64,000 nucleotides of DNA from JAHJTW01 sp964545545 (GTDB lineage Bacteria > Krumholzibacteriota > Krumholzibacteriia > LZORAL124-64-63): assembly GCA_964545545.1 (NCBI GenBank), contig CAZJGK010000001.1:38957-102956 (forward strand), in the 5' to 3' direction. The first letter of the stretch is position 1. Each line of letters opens with the position of its first letter. The translations under genes and the position numbers were made by a program. The notes below the pieces were generated by a model. It worked only from the letters and a program-made list of their open reading frames with translations, was not told the origin of the DNA and made no database searches. Shown here in pieces: positions 34,332 through 44,137 of the stretch.

Positions 34332-35419
34332 TCCTGCTGACCCAGGCCACGCCCGAGGCCTTGAAATGCTGTCAGGTGCAGGACGGCGAACTGCTGAAAA
34401 CGCTGCACAAGGATGGCGGCGCCGGCTTGGGTCCGATCTTGTCGGAGCTGGTGGAGGGCCAGAGCATTGATGCTGTCGCGCATTTCGTAGGCCACGGCGG
34501 CGCGGAATTCGACCGGTCCGTTACCCGGCTTCTACCCGGCGATCTCTCGCCGCTGGAACGATGCATCCGGTACCAACCCGAGTGCAACGCCCGGACTTAT
34601 GAGACGGCGCGCTATTTCGCCGCGCAGTTGCCGGGAAGCCCACAGTTCGTCTGCTGTGATACGGGTTGCTTCAGTTCGTTGCCGGGTGTGGCGAGCAACT
34701 ACGGGATTCCCCGGGAACTGCGCCAACGCGGTCTGCGACGATTCGGAGGCTATGGTCTCTGCCACGAGCGGGCCTGGGAGCGTACCGTATCCCTTCGCGG
34801 CGGCCGGGTTCGGCGGCTTGTCAGTGTCTACCTTGGCAACACCACCAACGTGGCCGCCATGCGGGACGGCCTCCCCGTGGAGACAACGATGGGCTTTACA
34901 TCCGTTGAAGGGATTCCTTCCGACCACGCCTGCGGCGATATCGACCCCACCATCCTGGACCTGCTCTTCCCCAAGGGAATAAGCATCTCCGAAATCACCG
35001 GGATCCTTACGACCCGCAGTGGCCTTACCGGTTTGATGGGGAGGGACACCAGCTTCCGGGACTTGATGCGAGGTAGGGGCCAAGACAGCGACGGCGGTTA
35101 TGCGGAAGTCTGGGACCTTCTGCTCTACCATGTTCAAAAGAATATCGGGGCGTTCGTCGCCTCCCTGGGCGGAGTGGACGCCATCGCGTTTTCGAGCGAA
35201 TATATCCAGGAGTGCGCGCCGTTCATCGACGAACTTGCCGGGCGCCTGGCGTTTCTGGGTTTGAAGCATACCGATGTGCGGGGGGACGAGAGCGACATCC
35301 GCGACATTTCCGCAGCGGGTTCGCGTGTCGGTGTCGTCTGCCTGCATTACGACAAATGGAAGATCATGGCGGAATTGGTCATGGCTTCGATTAACCGGGA
35401 GGTGCAAGATGTCCAATGA
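34328..35419 (+). CDS. Second acetate kinase homologue, predicted pseudokinase
   Basis: 363 residues, from ATG 34328 with GGGGGG 6 bp upstream. The acetate-kinase fold is recognisable (VYLGNTTNVAAMRDG, TTMGFTSVEGI, ACGDIDPTILDLL, TRSGLTGLMGRD). Most active-site residues are lost: the N-terminal NxGSSS loop is gone, Arg91 is Phe53, His180 is Tyr142, His208 is Tyr168, Arg241 is Ala201 and Glu384 is Gln294. Asp148 (Asp111) and the GDIDP strand remain. Acetate kinase is a dimer, so this protein could pair with the more intact homologue encoded just upstream as a regulatory subunit. That pairing is inference. It overlaps the next gene by 11 bp. Confidence 0.85.
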   Translation: MILLTQATPEALKCCQVQDGELLKTLHKDGGAGLGPILSELVEGQSIDAVAHFVGHGGAEFDRSVTRLLPGDLSPLERCIRYQPECNARTYETARYFAAQLPGSPQFVCCDTGCFSSLPGVASNYGIPRELRQRGLRRFGGYGLCHERAWERTVSLRGGRVRRLVSVYLGNTTNVAAMRDGLPVETTMGFTSVEGIPSDHACGDIDPTILDLLFPKGISISEITGILTTRSGLTGLMGRDTSFRDLMRGRGQDSDGGYAEVWDLLLYHVQKNIGAFVASLGGVDAIAFSSEYIQECAPFIDELAGRLAFLGLKHTDVRGDESDIRDISAAGSRVGVVCLHYDKWKIMAELVMASINREVQDVQ

Positions 35420-36203
35420 CAAAAAGTTCTTGGTCGATGTCGGCCTGGGAGGCCTGGTTTTTCCGATCACGGTCCTCTCCAAGGGGAAGCCCGAGGGGCA
35501 GCAGACCGTGGCCACCATTTCCATCAGTGCCCGGATCATGCATGAGTTCGAGGCCTTCTGGATCGACAGGTTCATCCAGATCCTGCACAAGCACCGCGAC
35601 AACATCGGCCAGACATCGTTCAAAACAAACATCAAGGATTATGCGACCGCCCTGGGTGCCGAAGCGGTCAGCATCGAATTCAGCTACCCGTTTTTTATCG
35701 AGAAAACTACGCCCGTCTCCGGAGAGAAATGCTTGGTCAAGTACAACTGCGTTCTTTCCACCAAGCTTCCCACGCTTGAGAAGGTGCCGCCGGTCTTCCT
35801 ACGCATTGATGTTCCGGTGCTGACGACCTACCCCCAGAGTCAATCCGGCCTGCCGTACGGTCTGTTCGCCCAGCAGAGCGTTGTGGCGCTGGAGACCCAC
35901 TCCTTTACCGATCTCTTCGTGGAAGATCTGGTCGAGATCGTTGAGTCACATGCGCTTTCCCCTGTCTATTCGTTCCTTACCGATGAGGACCAGGCGTTCC
36001 TCATCAAGAAGCTGCACACGGAATCCCAGACAAGCGTTATGATGCTCGATGGCGTCCGGCAGAAAATGGCGAGCAACAAGGACATTGACTGGTTCTCCGT
36101 GCGTTGCGCCAATTTCGGCATGTTGCATTCCTACAACACCACCATCGGAGCCGAGAAGAGCCTCTGGATACCATACAGCGGCGGAAGTGATGACGGCATC
36201 TAG
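35409..36203 (+). CDS. FolE2 (GTP cyclohydrolase IB) homologue lacking zinc ligands
   Basis: 264 residues, full family length, from ATG 35409 (GGGAGG 6 bp upstream). The T-fold sequence is recognisable by VGLGGLVFPITVLS, GQQTVATISISARI, LFVEDLVEIVES and SPVYSFLTDEDQ. The catalytic zinc site is changed: the CPCSK segment reads YPQSQ (141-145), the GAHNQRS segment reads GLFAQQS (151-157), and the ESIHPH segment reads GMLHSY (237-242) with only His240 kept. It should not be an active GTP cyclohydrolase of the known type. It may keep ligand binding. It is the last gene of the acetate-kinase-like operon, overlapping the second homologue by 11 bp. Confidence 0.85.
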   Translation: MSNDKKFLVDVGLGGLVFPITVLSKGKPEGQQTVATISISARIMHEFEAFWIDRFIQILHKHRDNIGQTSFKTNIKDYATALGAEAVSIEFSYPFFIEKTTPVSGEKCLVKYNCVLSTKLPTLEKVPPVFLRIDVPVLTTYPQSQSGLPYGLFAQQSVVALETHSFTDLFVEDLVEIVESHALSPVYSFLTDEDQAFLIKKLHTESQTSVMMLDGVRQKMASNKDIDWFSVRCANFGMLHSYNTTIGAEKSLWIPYSGGSDDGI

Positions 36204-36258
36204 CCCGGTGGCATGATCCTGGGCGTTCAGCGTGTGGACCGCGGGAACTTAGGCGGAA

Positions 36259-37683
36259 CTATCGGGACCACTCGGCCGTGATCACCTTGATCATGTTGGT
36301 CGGCATCTTCTGGGCGAACGGCACCCCTGCGGTCAGCACCACCGGATCCCCGGGGCTGACAAAGCCACCCTGCAAGGCCCTGTCCAGGGCGACCTGCTCA
36401 AGTTTTTCGACGGTTTGGGCCAGATCGATTTCCACCGGCACCGCGCCGAAGGTCAGGGCCATGCGCAGGGCCGTTTCACGTTCAGGCGTCAGGGACAACA
36501 CAACCTGCCGCGGACGATAACGGGCCACCCGCAGGGTGGTGTTGCCGCTGCGGGTGCAGGTCAAGATGGCGGCGGCTCCGATATCCTCGGCCATCTTCAC
36601 GGCCGCATGAGCCACGGCGTCGCCGAAACTGAGTTTCTGGGACCCCGCGAACTTCTCGGTCCAACCTTCGTAATCCAGCTGCCGCTCCGTATCGGCGGCG
36701 ACCCTGGACATCACCTGCACCGCCTCGACCGGATAGGCGCCTATGGCCGTTTCCTCGCTCAACATGATGGCGTCGGTGCCGTCGTAGATGGCGTTGGCGA
36801 CATCGGTTACCTCGGCGCGCGTCGGCCGCGGGCTCTCCACCATGGACTTGAGCATCTGGGTGGCCGTGATCACCGGTTTGGCCGCGGCGTTGGACCGGGC
36901 GATGATCATCTTCTGGGCGCGAGGCACCTGCTCCAGGGGAATCTCCACCCCCAGATCGCCCCTGGCCACCATGATTCCGTCGGCCACGACGATGATCTCC
37001 TCGATGTTCTCCAGGGCCTCGAACTTCTCGATCTTGGCGATGAGCGGTGTGTCCTTGCCCGCGGCCTGGATGACGTGTTTGGTCGTTTCGATATCGTGGG
37101 CCGTGCGCACGAAGGACAAGGCCACGAAATCCACGCCCTGCTGCAGGCCGAACTCCAGGTCGGCACGATCCTTGGCCGAGAGAATCGGCGCGTTGAGCGT
37201 ACGGCCGGGCAGGTTGATGCCCTTGTGGGAGCCGAGCATCCCGCCGGTGACCACGCGGCAGTTGATGTCCGTTGTGCTGGCCGACTCGACCTGCAGTTCC
37301 ATGGCTCCGTCCGCCAGCAGGATGGCGTCTCCGGCACGCACGCTGCGCGGCAGGTCGTGATAGGTGAGGCCGACTTCCTCCCCGCTGCCGGGAACTTCCC
37401 GATTGGTCAGCACGAACCGGGCCCCCTCCTTGAGCTCGATCTCGCCGGGGGCCATAGCCCCGGTGCGGATCTTGGGACCGGCCAGATCCTGCAGGATGGC
37501 CACGGGCGCCCCCATTTTCCGGGACACTTCCCTGATGTCCTTGATGAGCTCAGCGTGCTCGGCGTGGGTGCCGTGGGAAAAATTCAGGCGGCATACATTC
37601 ATGCCCGCCTCGATCAGTCGGGCCAGTATTTCCGGATCCCGGCTGGCCGGTCCGATGGTGCAGATGATCTTGGTCTTGATCAT
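36259..37683 (-). CDS. pyk: Pyruvate kinase
   Basis: 474 residues, complete. N-terminal KIICTIGPASRDP and RLNFSHG, the B domain (about 70-170), the catalytic MVARGDLGVEIPLEQVP with the active-site Lys in LIAKIEKFEAL, the VITATQMLKSM segment, and the C-terminal allosteric domain (TCTRSGNTTLRVARYRP) are all present. It converts phosphoenolpyruvate and ADP to pyruvate and ATP in glycolysis. Start ATG 37683 has GGAAGAAG upstream. It is convergent with the acetate-kinase-like operon (about 55 bp) and follows the GT-C-like gene on the same strand after 91 bp. Nothing unusual in the gene. Confidence 0.97.
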   Translation of the reverse strand: MIKTKIICTIGPASRDPEILARLIEAGMNVCRLNFSHGTHAEHAELIKDIREVSRKMGAPVAILQDLAGPKIRTGAMAPGEIELKEGARFVLTNREVPGSGEEVGLTYHDLPRSVRAGDAILLADGAMELQVESASTTDINCRVVTGGMLGSHKGINLPGRTLNAPILSAKDRADLEFGLQQGVDFVALSFVRTAHDIETTKHVIQAAGKDTPLIAKIEKFEALENIEEIIVVADGIMVARGDLGVEIPLEQVPRAQKMIIARSNAAAKPVITATQMLKSMVESPRPTRAEVTDVANAIYDGTDAIMLSEETAIGAYPVEAVQVMSRVAADTERQLDYEGWTEKFAGSQKLSFGDAVAHAAVKMAEDIGAAAILTCTRSGNTTLRVARYRPRQVVLSLTPERETALRMALTFGAVPVEIDLAQTVEKLEQVALDRALQGGFVSPGDPVVLTAGVPFAQKMPTNMIKVITAEWSR

Positions 37684-37774
37684 GGCGTGTCTTCTTCCGG
37701 TCGGTTCGTGCTTTCCTGCCTCCGGTGGACTGTATCACGAACCCGGACAACTTACCCCAAACTGATTGTGCAGG

Positions 37775-39840
37775 CTAATAGGCGAGAAAATACAAATCGG
37801 CCCAGATCCTCTCACCTGCCAAAATCGCGTATCCTTCGGGGTAGTAATCCAGTTCGCGTTCACTGCCGTCGGTGGGCATATTCCAGACCACCCTGAACTC
37901 GGGGCCATCGGCCTTCCCGTTGGAGATCATGACGCCCATGGTTTTACCCACGGAGTCGGGAACCTCCGGGAACCTGAACTCCACCAACTCGAGTTCGCTT
38001 TTCAACTCCACCGGATAGATTTTTTCCAGACGAACCACGGCCTTGCCCGAGGGCAGCATTTCCATAACGGTCAACCTTACCGATACCGTGCTCGGATAGG
38101 GTCCCGGACTGGAAAGCTTGAAAACCATTCCGTGTAAGCCGAACTCCCGGACGCGCAGCGTTTGAACCACACTCATGGCACCGACAATCGGGGGCGTATA
38201 GGATTCGGACAATTGCTGGCTGGCCGTCGGCAGCTGTTCCTTCAGGGGCAAGGCGGCGATCTCCTCGGCATCGCCATCATGCCGTGCCAGGATCTGATAG
38301 CTTTCCCGGCCCGACATGGCGGTACCGGCAACCGTGTAGTGGGTCCGCACAAAAGGATAGATGGAGGGGGCCAACCCGCGAAAAGACCTGATGCCGGGAA
38401 TCACGCCCGAAGATCTCCCCTGGATGATGCACTGTGGTTTCGTGCGCTGCAGATCAGCAATCACCCGTTCAGGGTTCCGCACCTCACCGGCCAGCAGGGT
38501 TGTTTGGAAGGTGGCGAGGGCCGACCCGTTCAGAAAGGTCAAGCCCGGCTGGATCGGCCAGGTCAGCAGGGGTATGTGGGGGTCGCTGGGAACGCTGTGC
38601 AGGATCTTTTCCAGACCGGGAATGCGTTTGGCGCCCATATAGATCCTGGCCGTCGGCAACTCCCATCTCTTCAGGGAGGATCGCCCGAGATGTGCCGCCA
38701 GCCAGACGTTTCCCATGAACAGGGGCGCGGCGACCACAACCAGGAAAACGCAGGCGAAAATCCCCGTCGATTTACGCCAGGCCGCCAAATCGGATATCAG
38801 CAACGGCGCCAGCACCAGGGAGCCGTACCAGGCCAGGGCCAGATGGCTGGGATCGCCACGGCCCAGCAAGGTGGCCCAACCGGCCAGAGCCAGACCGACC
38901 ACGGGCGCCCAGGTCGGGCGATGGAAAAACAGGGCCTTCAGGATTCCGGCCGCGGGCAACAGCCAGATCAAAATGTAGAGGGCACGCAGGGAGATGATGC
39001 GCATGACGGCCTGGCCGGTCCAGGCTGCATGCAAAACCTCACCGGTGAACAAGGTGGGGAAAAGTATACCCAGCTTGTCGCTATCACCAAAATCATGCAA
39101 CCAGGACGATCCCATGGCACCCCTGAAACGGGTAACCGGGTAAATGACCGTATCCCAGAACATGTCCCCCATGTTGCCTTGGGCCCAGACAACGGCAAGA
39201 ATCACCGTCAGCACCGCGCCCGCGCCGATCAGAATCCCCGACCAGGGAGCCAAAGACCGGATGCCTGTGGTCCGGTAATCCTTGGCCATGACCAGAAATC
39301 CCAGACCCAGGATGACCGCACCGTAACCCGCCATGTCCAGGCCGAACAAGGCCAGCCCACCCCAACCCAGGCCCAGCAGGATCCCCCTGCGGAAGTCCAT
39401 ACCCCGGGCCATGAATTTCGCAACCAGGAACGCCAGGGTTGCCGCCGCGACATAACGGGGTTGAATAGGCCCCAGAGCGATCACACCCAGGGGGATCAGC
39501 CACACCCAACGTCCGGCACCCATACTGCGGGTGCCCCACACGCCCACCGCCGCCGCCAGGCCATCGCTGAACGCCTTGGCCAGCGCCAAACCGAGAACAC
39601 TCTTGCCGGCCAGCAGGAAAAACGGCAGCACGAAATAATACCGCGCCGGTCCGTAGATGGTGAACAGGTCGCGGTACAGCACTCCGCCATCGGCGATGAC
39701 GCGTGTTCCCAGCACCCAGAGCCCATCATCCAGGAGGTTGAATCCCTGGCAATGAACTCGCAGGCCAAGCAGGAATACCAGCAGGAAAGCCACGCCGGGA
39801 GCCGTCCAATAGGCGGAGAACTTGATGCGGGACATGGCCA

Positions 39841-39841
<1 letters not shown>
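37775..39841 (-). CDS. Multi-pass membrane protein, GT-C (ArnT/PMT)-like
   Basis: About 688 residues. Some 11-12 hydrophobic segments cover about 10-420; the C-terminal 260 residues are soluble and probably extracytoplasmic (with two beta-rich parts). The first loop has GFNLLDDGLWVLG and LYRDLFTIYGP, a pattern seen in GT-C glycosyltransferases whose first loop carries an acidic catalytic residue. I therefore call it GT-C-like, possibly transferring sugar from a polyprenyl phosphate. Its start codon overlaps the SDR stop (TGATG), so the two are coupled. Acceptor is unknown. Confidence 0.7.
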
Positions 39842-40674
<833 letters not shown>

Positions 40675-40693
40675 GGAATCACTCCCGGAATTC

Positions 40694-41773
40694 TCAGATC
40701 CTGTTATAAACCGTGTCCCGCAACACGGGCCGCAGGCCCACGCCCGTGATGAAGGTCTTGATGTCCTTTTCGGTCATGCCCTTGCCGGCGGTGCCGCCGG
40801 CGGCCAGGGTCACGCGCTCGTCCACCACGGTCCCGTCGAGGTCGTCGGCCCCGTAGCGCAGGGCCAGCTGGGCGATTTCCCGGCCCAGCATCACCCAGTA
40901 TGCCTTGAGGTGGGGAATGTTGTCCAGCATCAGGCGCGACAGGGCGATCACCTTCAACTTGGTCACCAGATCCGGGCCCGGCAAGTGCGCGAACTTGGTG
41001 CCCTGGGGATGGAACGCCAGGGGAATGAAGCACTGGAAGCCGCCGCTCTTGTCCTGCTGTTCACGCAGCTTGAGCAGGTGATCGACCCAGTGCTCGGGTT
41101 TTTCGATATGGCCGAAAAGCATGGTGCAGTTGGATTTCAGCCCCGCCTCATGGACCATGCCCGAGACTTCGAGCCACCGCTCGCCGCTCATCTTCTTCGA
41201 GGCGATCTGATGGCGGATTTCAGGGTGAAAGATCTCGGCCCCGCCGCCCGGACAGCTGTCCAGGCCGGCCTCACGCAAGATGGCGATGGTCTCGGGCACC
41301 GTTTTGTGGGCCAACTTGGCCAGAAAATCGATCTCCACCATGGTGAAGGCCTTCAGGTGCACCTGCGGATAGGCTTCCTTGAGGGCCTGGAGGATCTCCA
41401 CGTAAACGGAGAAATTCCAGCGGGGATGCAATCCCCCCACGATGTGGAACTCGGTCACCTCCGGGGAGTAGTCCCGCCGGGCAATCTCCACACATTCGGC
41501 GGGCGAGTAGCTCCAGGTGCCTTCGGCGTTGGGGTCGTCGGCATAGGCGCACAGTTCGCAGCCGACATAGCACACGTTGGTGGGATTGAGGTGCCTGTTG
41601 ATGTTGTAGTAGACGGCGTCCCCGTGCAGACGGGCGCGCGCGTGATGCGCCAACAGGCCCAGCGCAGGCAGGTCGTGGCTATGGGCCAGGCGCAGGCCGT
41701 CTTCGGGGCTCAGGCGCTCACGGGCTTCAACCTTGGCTGCGATATCGGCAAGGGGATGGGTAACGGGCAACAT
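40694..41773 (-). CDS. mqnE: Aminofutalosine synthase MqnE
   Basis: 359-residue radical SAM enzyme. The iron-sulfur motif CX3CX2C is at residues 68-75 (CYVGCELC), preceded by NINRHLNPTNVC, the hallmark of the MqnE/CofH group. Further family segments are FHIVGGLHPRW, LDSCPGGGAEIF and SNCTMLFGHIEKP. The reaction joins chorismate-derived enolpyruvyl-benzoate with SAM to make aminofutalosine in the futalosine pathway of menaquinone synthesis. The other mqn genes are not in the window. It is followed after 19 bp by the SDR gene. Confidence 0.94.
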   Translation of the reverse strand: MLPVTHPLADIAAKVEARERLSPEDGLRLAHSHDLPALGLLAHHARARLHGDAVYYNINRHLNPTNVCYVGCELCAYADDPNAEGTWSYSPAECVEIARRDYSPEVTEFHIVGGLHPRWNFSVYVEILQALKEAYPQVHLKAFTMVEIDFLAKLAHKTVPETIAILREAGLDSCPGGGAEIFHPEIRHQIASKKMSGERWLEVSGMVHEAGLKSNCTMLFGHIEKPEHWVDHLLKLREQQDKSGGFQCFIPLAFHPQGTKFAHLPGPDLVTKLKVIALSRLMLDNIPHLKAYWVMLGREIAQLALRYGADDLDGTVVDERVTLAAGGTAGKGMTEKDIKTFITGVGLRPVLRDTVYNRI

Positions 41774-41910
41774 GATGGCGCAAACTCCTCGGGTTGCACC
41801 CTGGCCGCAGCACGCAGGCCGGGTTGTCCGTCAAATCTAACGGCACTTGCCCCGATCAACCAGCCGTTTGATGAAGGTTGTGTCCCTGATGGGGCCGAGG
41901 TCGTAACGTC

Positions 41911-41944
41911 AAGCAAGCCCGGGACAGGAAGTCCCAGGCTTGCG
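41911..41944. terminator. Hairpin downstream of the DUF309-like gene
   Basis: GCAAGCC-C-GGGAC, a short loop (AGGAA), then GTCCC-A-GGCTTGC: a 12-bp stem with one mismatch, 37 bp past the DUF309-like stop and in the gap before mqnE. No strong T-run follows on the minus strand. Confidence 0.5.
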
Positions 41945-41980
41945 TCCCCGGTATCAGGGGGGATTTTTGTCGGTGCGGGG

Positions 41981-42358
41981 TCAGTCGTCGGCCTTGGCCG
42001 CCATCTTCATCCTCGGCAACAAACTCAGGTCGAAAATCTTGGTCTTGTTGGTCCGCACCAGGCGGATTTCCTCGATCACCCGTCGGATCCCGGCCAAGGC
42101 CGAAGTAACCTCGAAATTGCCGTACCTGAAGCCGAAATTGCGCAGGGTGCGCATGGCCGAAACAAGCTTCTGTTCCGCATGGGCGTACTTCTGGTCCGAC
42201 AGGTACATGAACCCCTCACAGGCCTCGTTCAGACCCATCCAGAAAGCCTCGTCGGATCCTGAGGCGCCGGCCAAGCCCTCCGCCGCCTGATGTGCGGCGT
42301 CGGTGAATTTCCTGCCGTTGAAGGCGGTGATGGTCCGGTTGAGAGCTTCATCGTTCAT
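41981..42358 (-). CDS. DUF309-like small helical protein
   Basis: 125 residues, ATG 42358 with GGAGG 6 bp upstream. Helical, with FNGRKFTDAAHQAAEGLA, then FWMGLNEACEGFMYLSDQ and a repeat-like AEQKLVSAMRTLRNFG, which fits the DUF309 pattern (a helical family of unknown function), though the usual HE motif is weak (AHQAAE). No signal peptide or membrane segment. It follows peptide deformylase on the same strand after 52 bp, so the two are likely co-transcribed. Confidence 0.65.
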   Translation of the reverse strand: MNDEALNRTITAFNGRKFTDAAHQAAEGLAGASGSDEAFWMGLNEACEGFMYLSDQKYAHAEQKLVSAMRTLRNFGFRYGNFEVTSALAGIRRVIEEIRLVRTNKTKIFDLSLLPRMKMAAKADD

Positions 42359-42410
42359 GAGCGACCTCCGTGAAAAACCGGTGACTGCCGGGGCTGCCCT
42401 GCAGCCCCCC

Positions 42411-42962
42411 TCAAAGCTCGGCGTCGTCCTCGTCCTGGTCCTCATTCTCAAGGAAGCGCTCGGCTTCGGCTTCGAAAGCGAACCGTGTAATATCGGTGAT
42501 GCGATCGACATAGAGCACGCCGTCCAGGTGATCGCATTCGTGCTGGGTCACGATCGCCGGGAATCCCTCCAGGGCGAACTCCTCCAGCTTACCTTTTTCG
42601 TTGTAGGCCTTGACCCTGATTTTGGCCGGGCGCTCCACCCAACCCCTCAGACCGGGAACCGAAAGACAACCTTCGAACATGCCCAGCTGGTCGTCTTCAT
42701 CCAGGACGGTGATCTCCGGGTTGATCAAAACCCGGTATTGTTGATCGCCGTTCTCGTCGGCCTCACCGCCGGCGATGGCCAGGCGAACCGGATTGTGGAC
42801 CTGGGGTGCGGCCAGACCTACCCCGTTGTACTCCGCCATGGTTTCGAACATGTCCCGGATCAGATTCTGGATTTTGGGACCAGAAATCTGGCCCGGAGCG
42901 ATGGGGGAGCATTTCCGGCGCAAAACCGGGTGCCCCATGCGCGCCACCTTGAGGATCGCCAT
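42411..42962 (-). CDS. def: Peptide deformylase
   Basis: 183 residues. All three PDF motifs are intact: GVGLAAPQ (47-54), EGCLSVPG with metal ligand Cys99, and QHECDHLDG with His141, catalytic Glu142 and His145. It removes the formyl group from nascent N-formylmethionine. The C-terminus is a long acidic tail (DQDEDDAEL). RBS AAGGAAAGG is near ATG 42962. It is the first gene of a small minus-strand unit with the DUF309-like gene. Confidence 0.97.
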   Translation of the reverse strand: MAILKVARMGHPVLRRKCSPIAPGQISGPKIQNLIRDMFETMAEYNGVGLAAPQVHNPVRLAIAGGEADENGDQQYRVLINPEITVLDEDDQLGMFEGCLSVPGLRGWVERPAKIRVKAYNEKGKLEEFALEGFPAIVTQHECDHLDGVLYVDRITDITRFAFEAEAERFLENEDQDEDDAEL

Positions 42963-43028
42963 GGCAAATCCCTTTCCTTGTCATCAGGGGTCTGGGTCCG
43001 CACCGGCGGACAGGAACTTCACCACCCA

Positions 43029-43056
43029 ATGATAACTTCTGGGAACGCTCATGCAA
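43029..43056 (-). promoter_or_regulatory. Candidate promoter for def
   Basis: On the minus strand TTGCAT (43056-43051) and TATCAT (43034-43029), spaced 16 bp, lie about 66 bp upstream of the def start codon. Confidence 0.4.
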
Positions 43057-43179
43057 TATCGGGACCGCCGGGAAAACAAGTAAAACCGGGCCACGAGGCC
43101 TGCTTATCCGGGAAACCGGAAGCCGTTGCCCCTGCGGCGGCAGCTTTTTCCATCGGCATGGTCAAAAGAGGCCCAACGA

Positions 43180-43210
43180 CCAAGGGGCCCGGACGACGCC
43201 GGGCCCCTGG
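43180..43210 (-). terminator. Terminator after the SWGSVKSLFR-tagged secreted protein gene
   Basis: CCAGGGGCCCGG and CCGGGCCCCTTGG form a GC-rich stem of about 12 bp with a short loop on the minus strand, about 20 bp past the stop at 43231. A T-rich stretch (CTCTTTTG) follows about 20 bp later. Confidence 0.78.
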
Positions 43211-43230
43211 TCACGAATCGCACCCAAAAC

Positions 43231-44031
43231 CTATCTGAAGAGGGACTTCACACTTCCCCAACTAGTTTCCTCGGACGCAACCACCGTACCGAGATCCTGG
43301 AAGGTGATGTTGCCCCAGACCACGTTGAAATTGGCACCGACGCCGGCTCCGGACATGTTGTTGAACTGCATGTGACCGCCGACGTAGGCGGGAGTCAGCA
43401 TGCCGAACGACCCGTGGCCTTCGGCAGGGTTGCCCTCGTCGAAGGGAATCGGACCGCTGGTGTACAGGGTGCCGTCATCGTAGGTGTACTCGATGGTGGC
43501 GGGTTCGGCCAAGGTCATCTCGACGTTGGGGGTGTAGATGATCCCCAACCGGACCGTGGTCCCCTTGACGTAGGAAACACCCTGGCTTCCGGTAAACGAG
43601 TAGAACGGCAGCCGTCCGCCGAAGCAGGCCACTTCACCGTCGGGGGTCCGCACATTGAATCGACCATCGACGTTCGGCGACCACCAGGGTGAGATCTGCA
43701 GACCGCCTTCACCGTCGCCTGTGCCCGAGATGGTCACATCGGCGGAGAAGGATAACCCATCGGTGTTCTGGAACTGCTGAGCGGTCGAATTATCGGTGGA
43801 GAACCGCCAGACATGCAGGTTGGCCCAACCCAGGGGGCCTGCAGCCTCGTCGTTGATGTCGATGAGGGCGGGATAGTTGTTGTTGACCGTGAGGATCGAA
43901 GCGAACGAATCGTCGAAAACCCGCTCGATGACCACCGCGCTGGTCGGCGTATCGGTGGCCTGGGTGATTCCGGCCGTTAATGCCAGCACGGCAACGGCGA
44001 CCAGAACGCTGATCTTGATGAGCTTGAACAT
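43231..44031 (-). CDS. Secreted protein of unknown function with C-terminal SWGSVKSLFR tag
   Basis: 266 residues from ATG 44031 (AAGGAG upstream). Signal peptide ends near ITQA (residue 25). The body is strand-rich with jelly-roll-like features (GLSFSADVTISGTGDGEGGL, FNVRTPDGEVACFGGRL, TVRLGIIYTPNVEMTL). The last residues are ETSWGSVKSLFR. An almost identical tail ends the unrelated secreted protein at 62421-63323, so it may be a sorting or anchoring tag. It differs from the FlgD/T9SS domains of other proteins here. The gene lies downstream of the glycoamylase-family gene on the same strand (106 bp gap) with its own terminator. Function unknown. Confidence 0.78.
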   Translation of the reverse strand: MFKLIKISVLVAVAVLALTAGITQATDTPTSAVVIERVFDDSFASILTVNNNYPALIDINDEAAGPLGWANLHVWRFSTDNSTAQQFQNTDGLSFSADVTISGTGDGEGGLQISPWWSPNVDGRFNVRTPDGEVACFGGRLPFYSFTGSQGVSYVKGTTVRLGIIYTPNVEMTLAEPATIEYTYDDGTLYTSGPIPFDEGNPAEGHGSFGMLTPAYVGGHMQFNNMSGAGVGANFNVVWGNITFQDLGTVVASEETSWGSVKSLFR

Positions 44032-44137
44032 AATGTTTCTCCTTCAGTTGTTGTGGCTTCTAACTCGAATTCAAGTCGTGTGCTATGGCCATCGTCGTTT
44101 CACCACCTCCTTTTTCCCCGCATCCTTCGCGTCGGTT

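Noticed and set aside
44090..44116. Strong Shine-Dalgarno-like AAGGAGGTGGTG on the minus strand before the 43231-44031 gene, with a tiny frame
   Set aside because: Frames that could use it are only 7-10 codons long and badly spaced, and the gene has its own AAGGAG next to its ATG. I cannot support a leader peptide.
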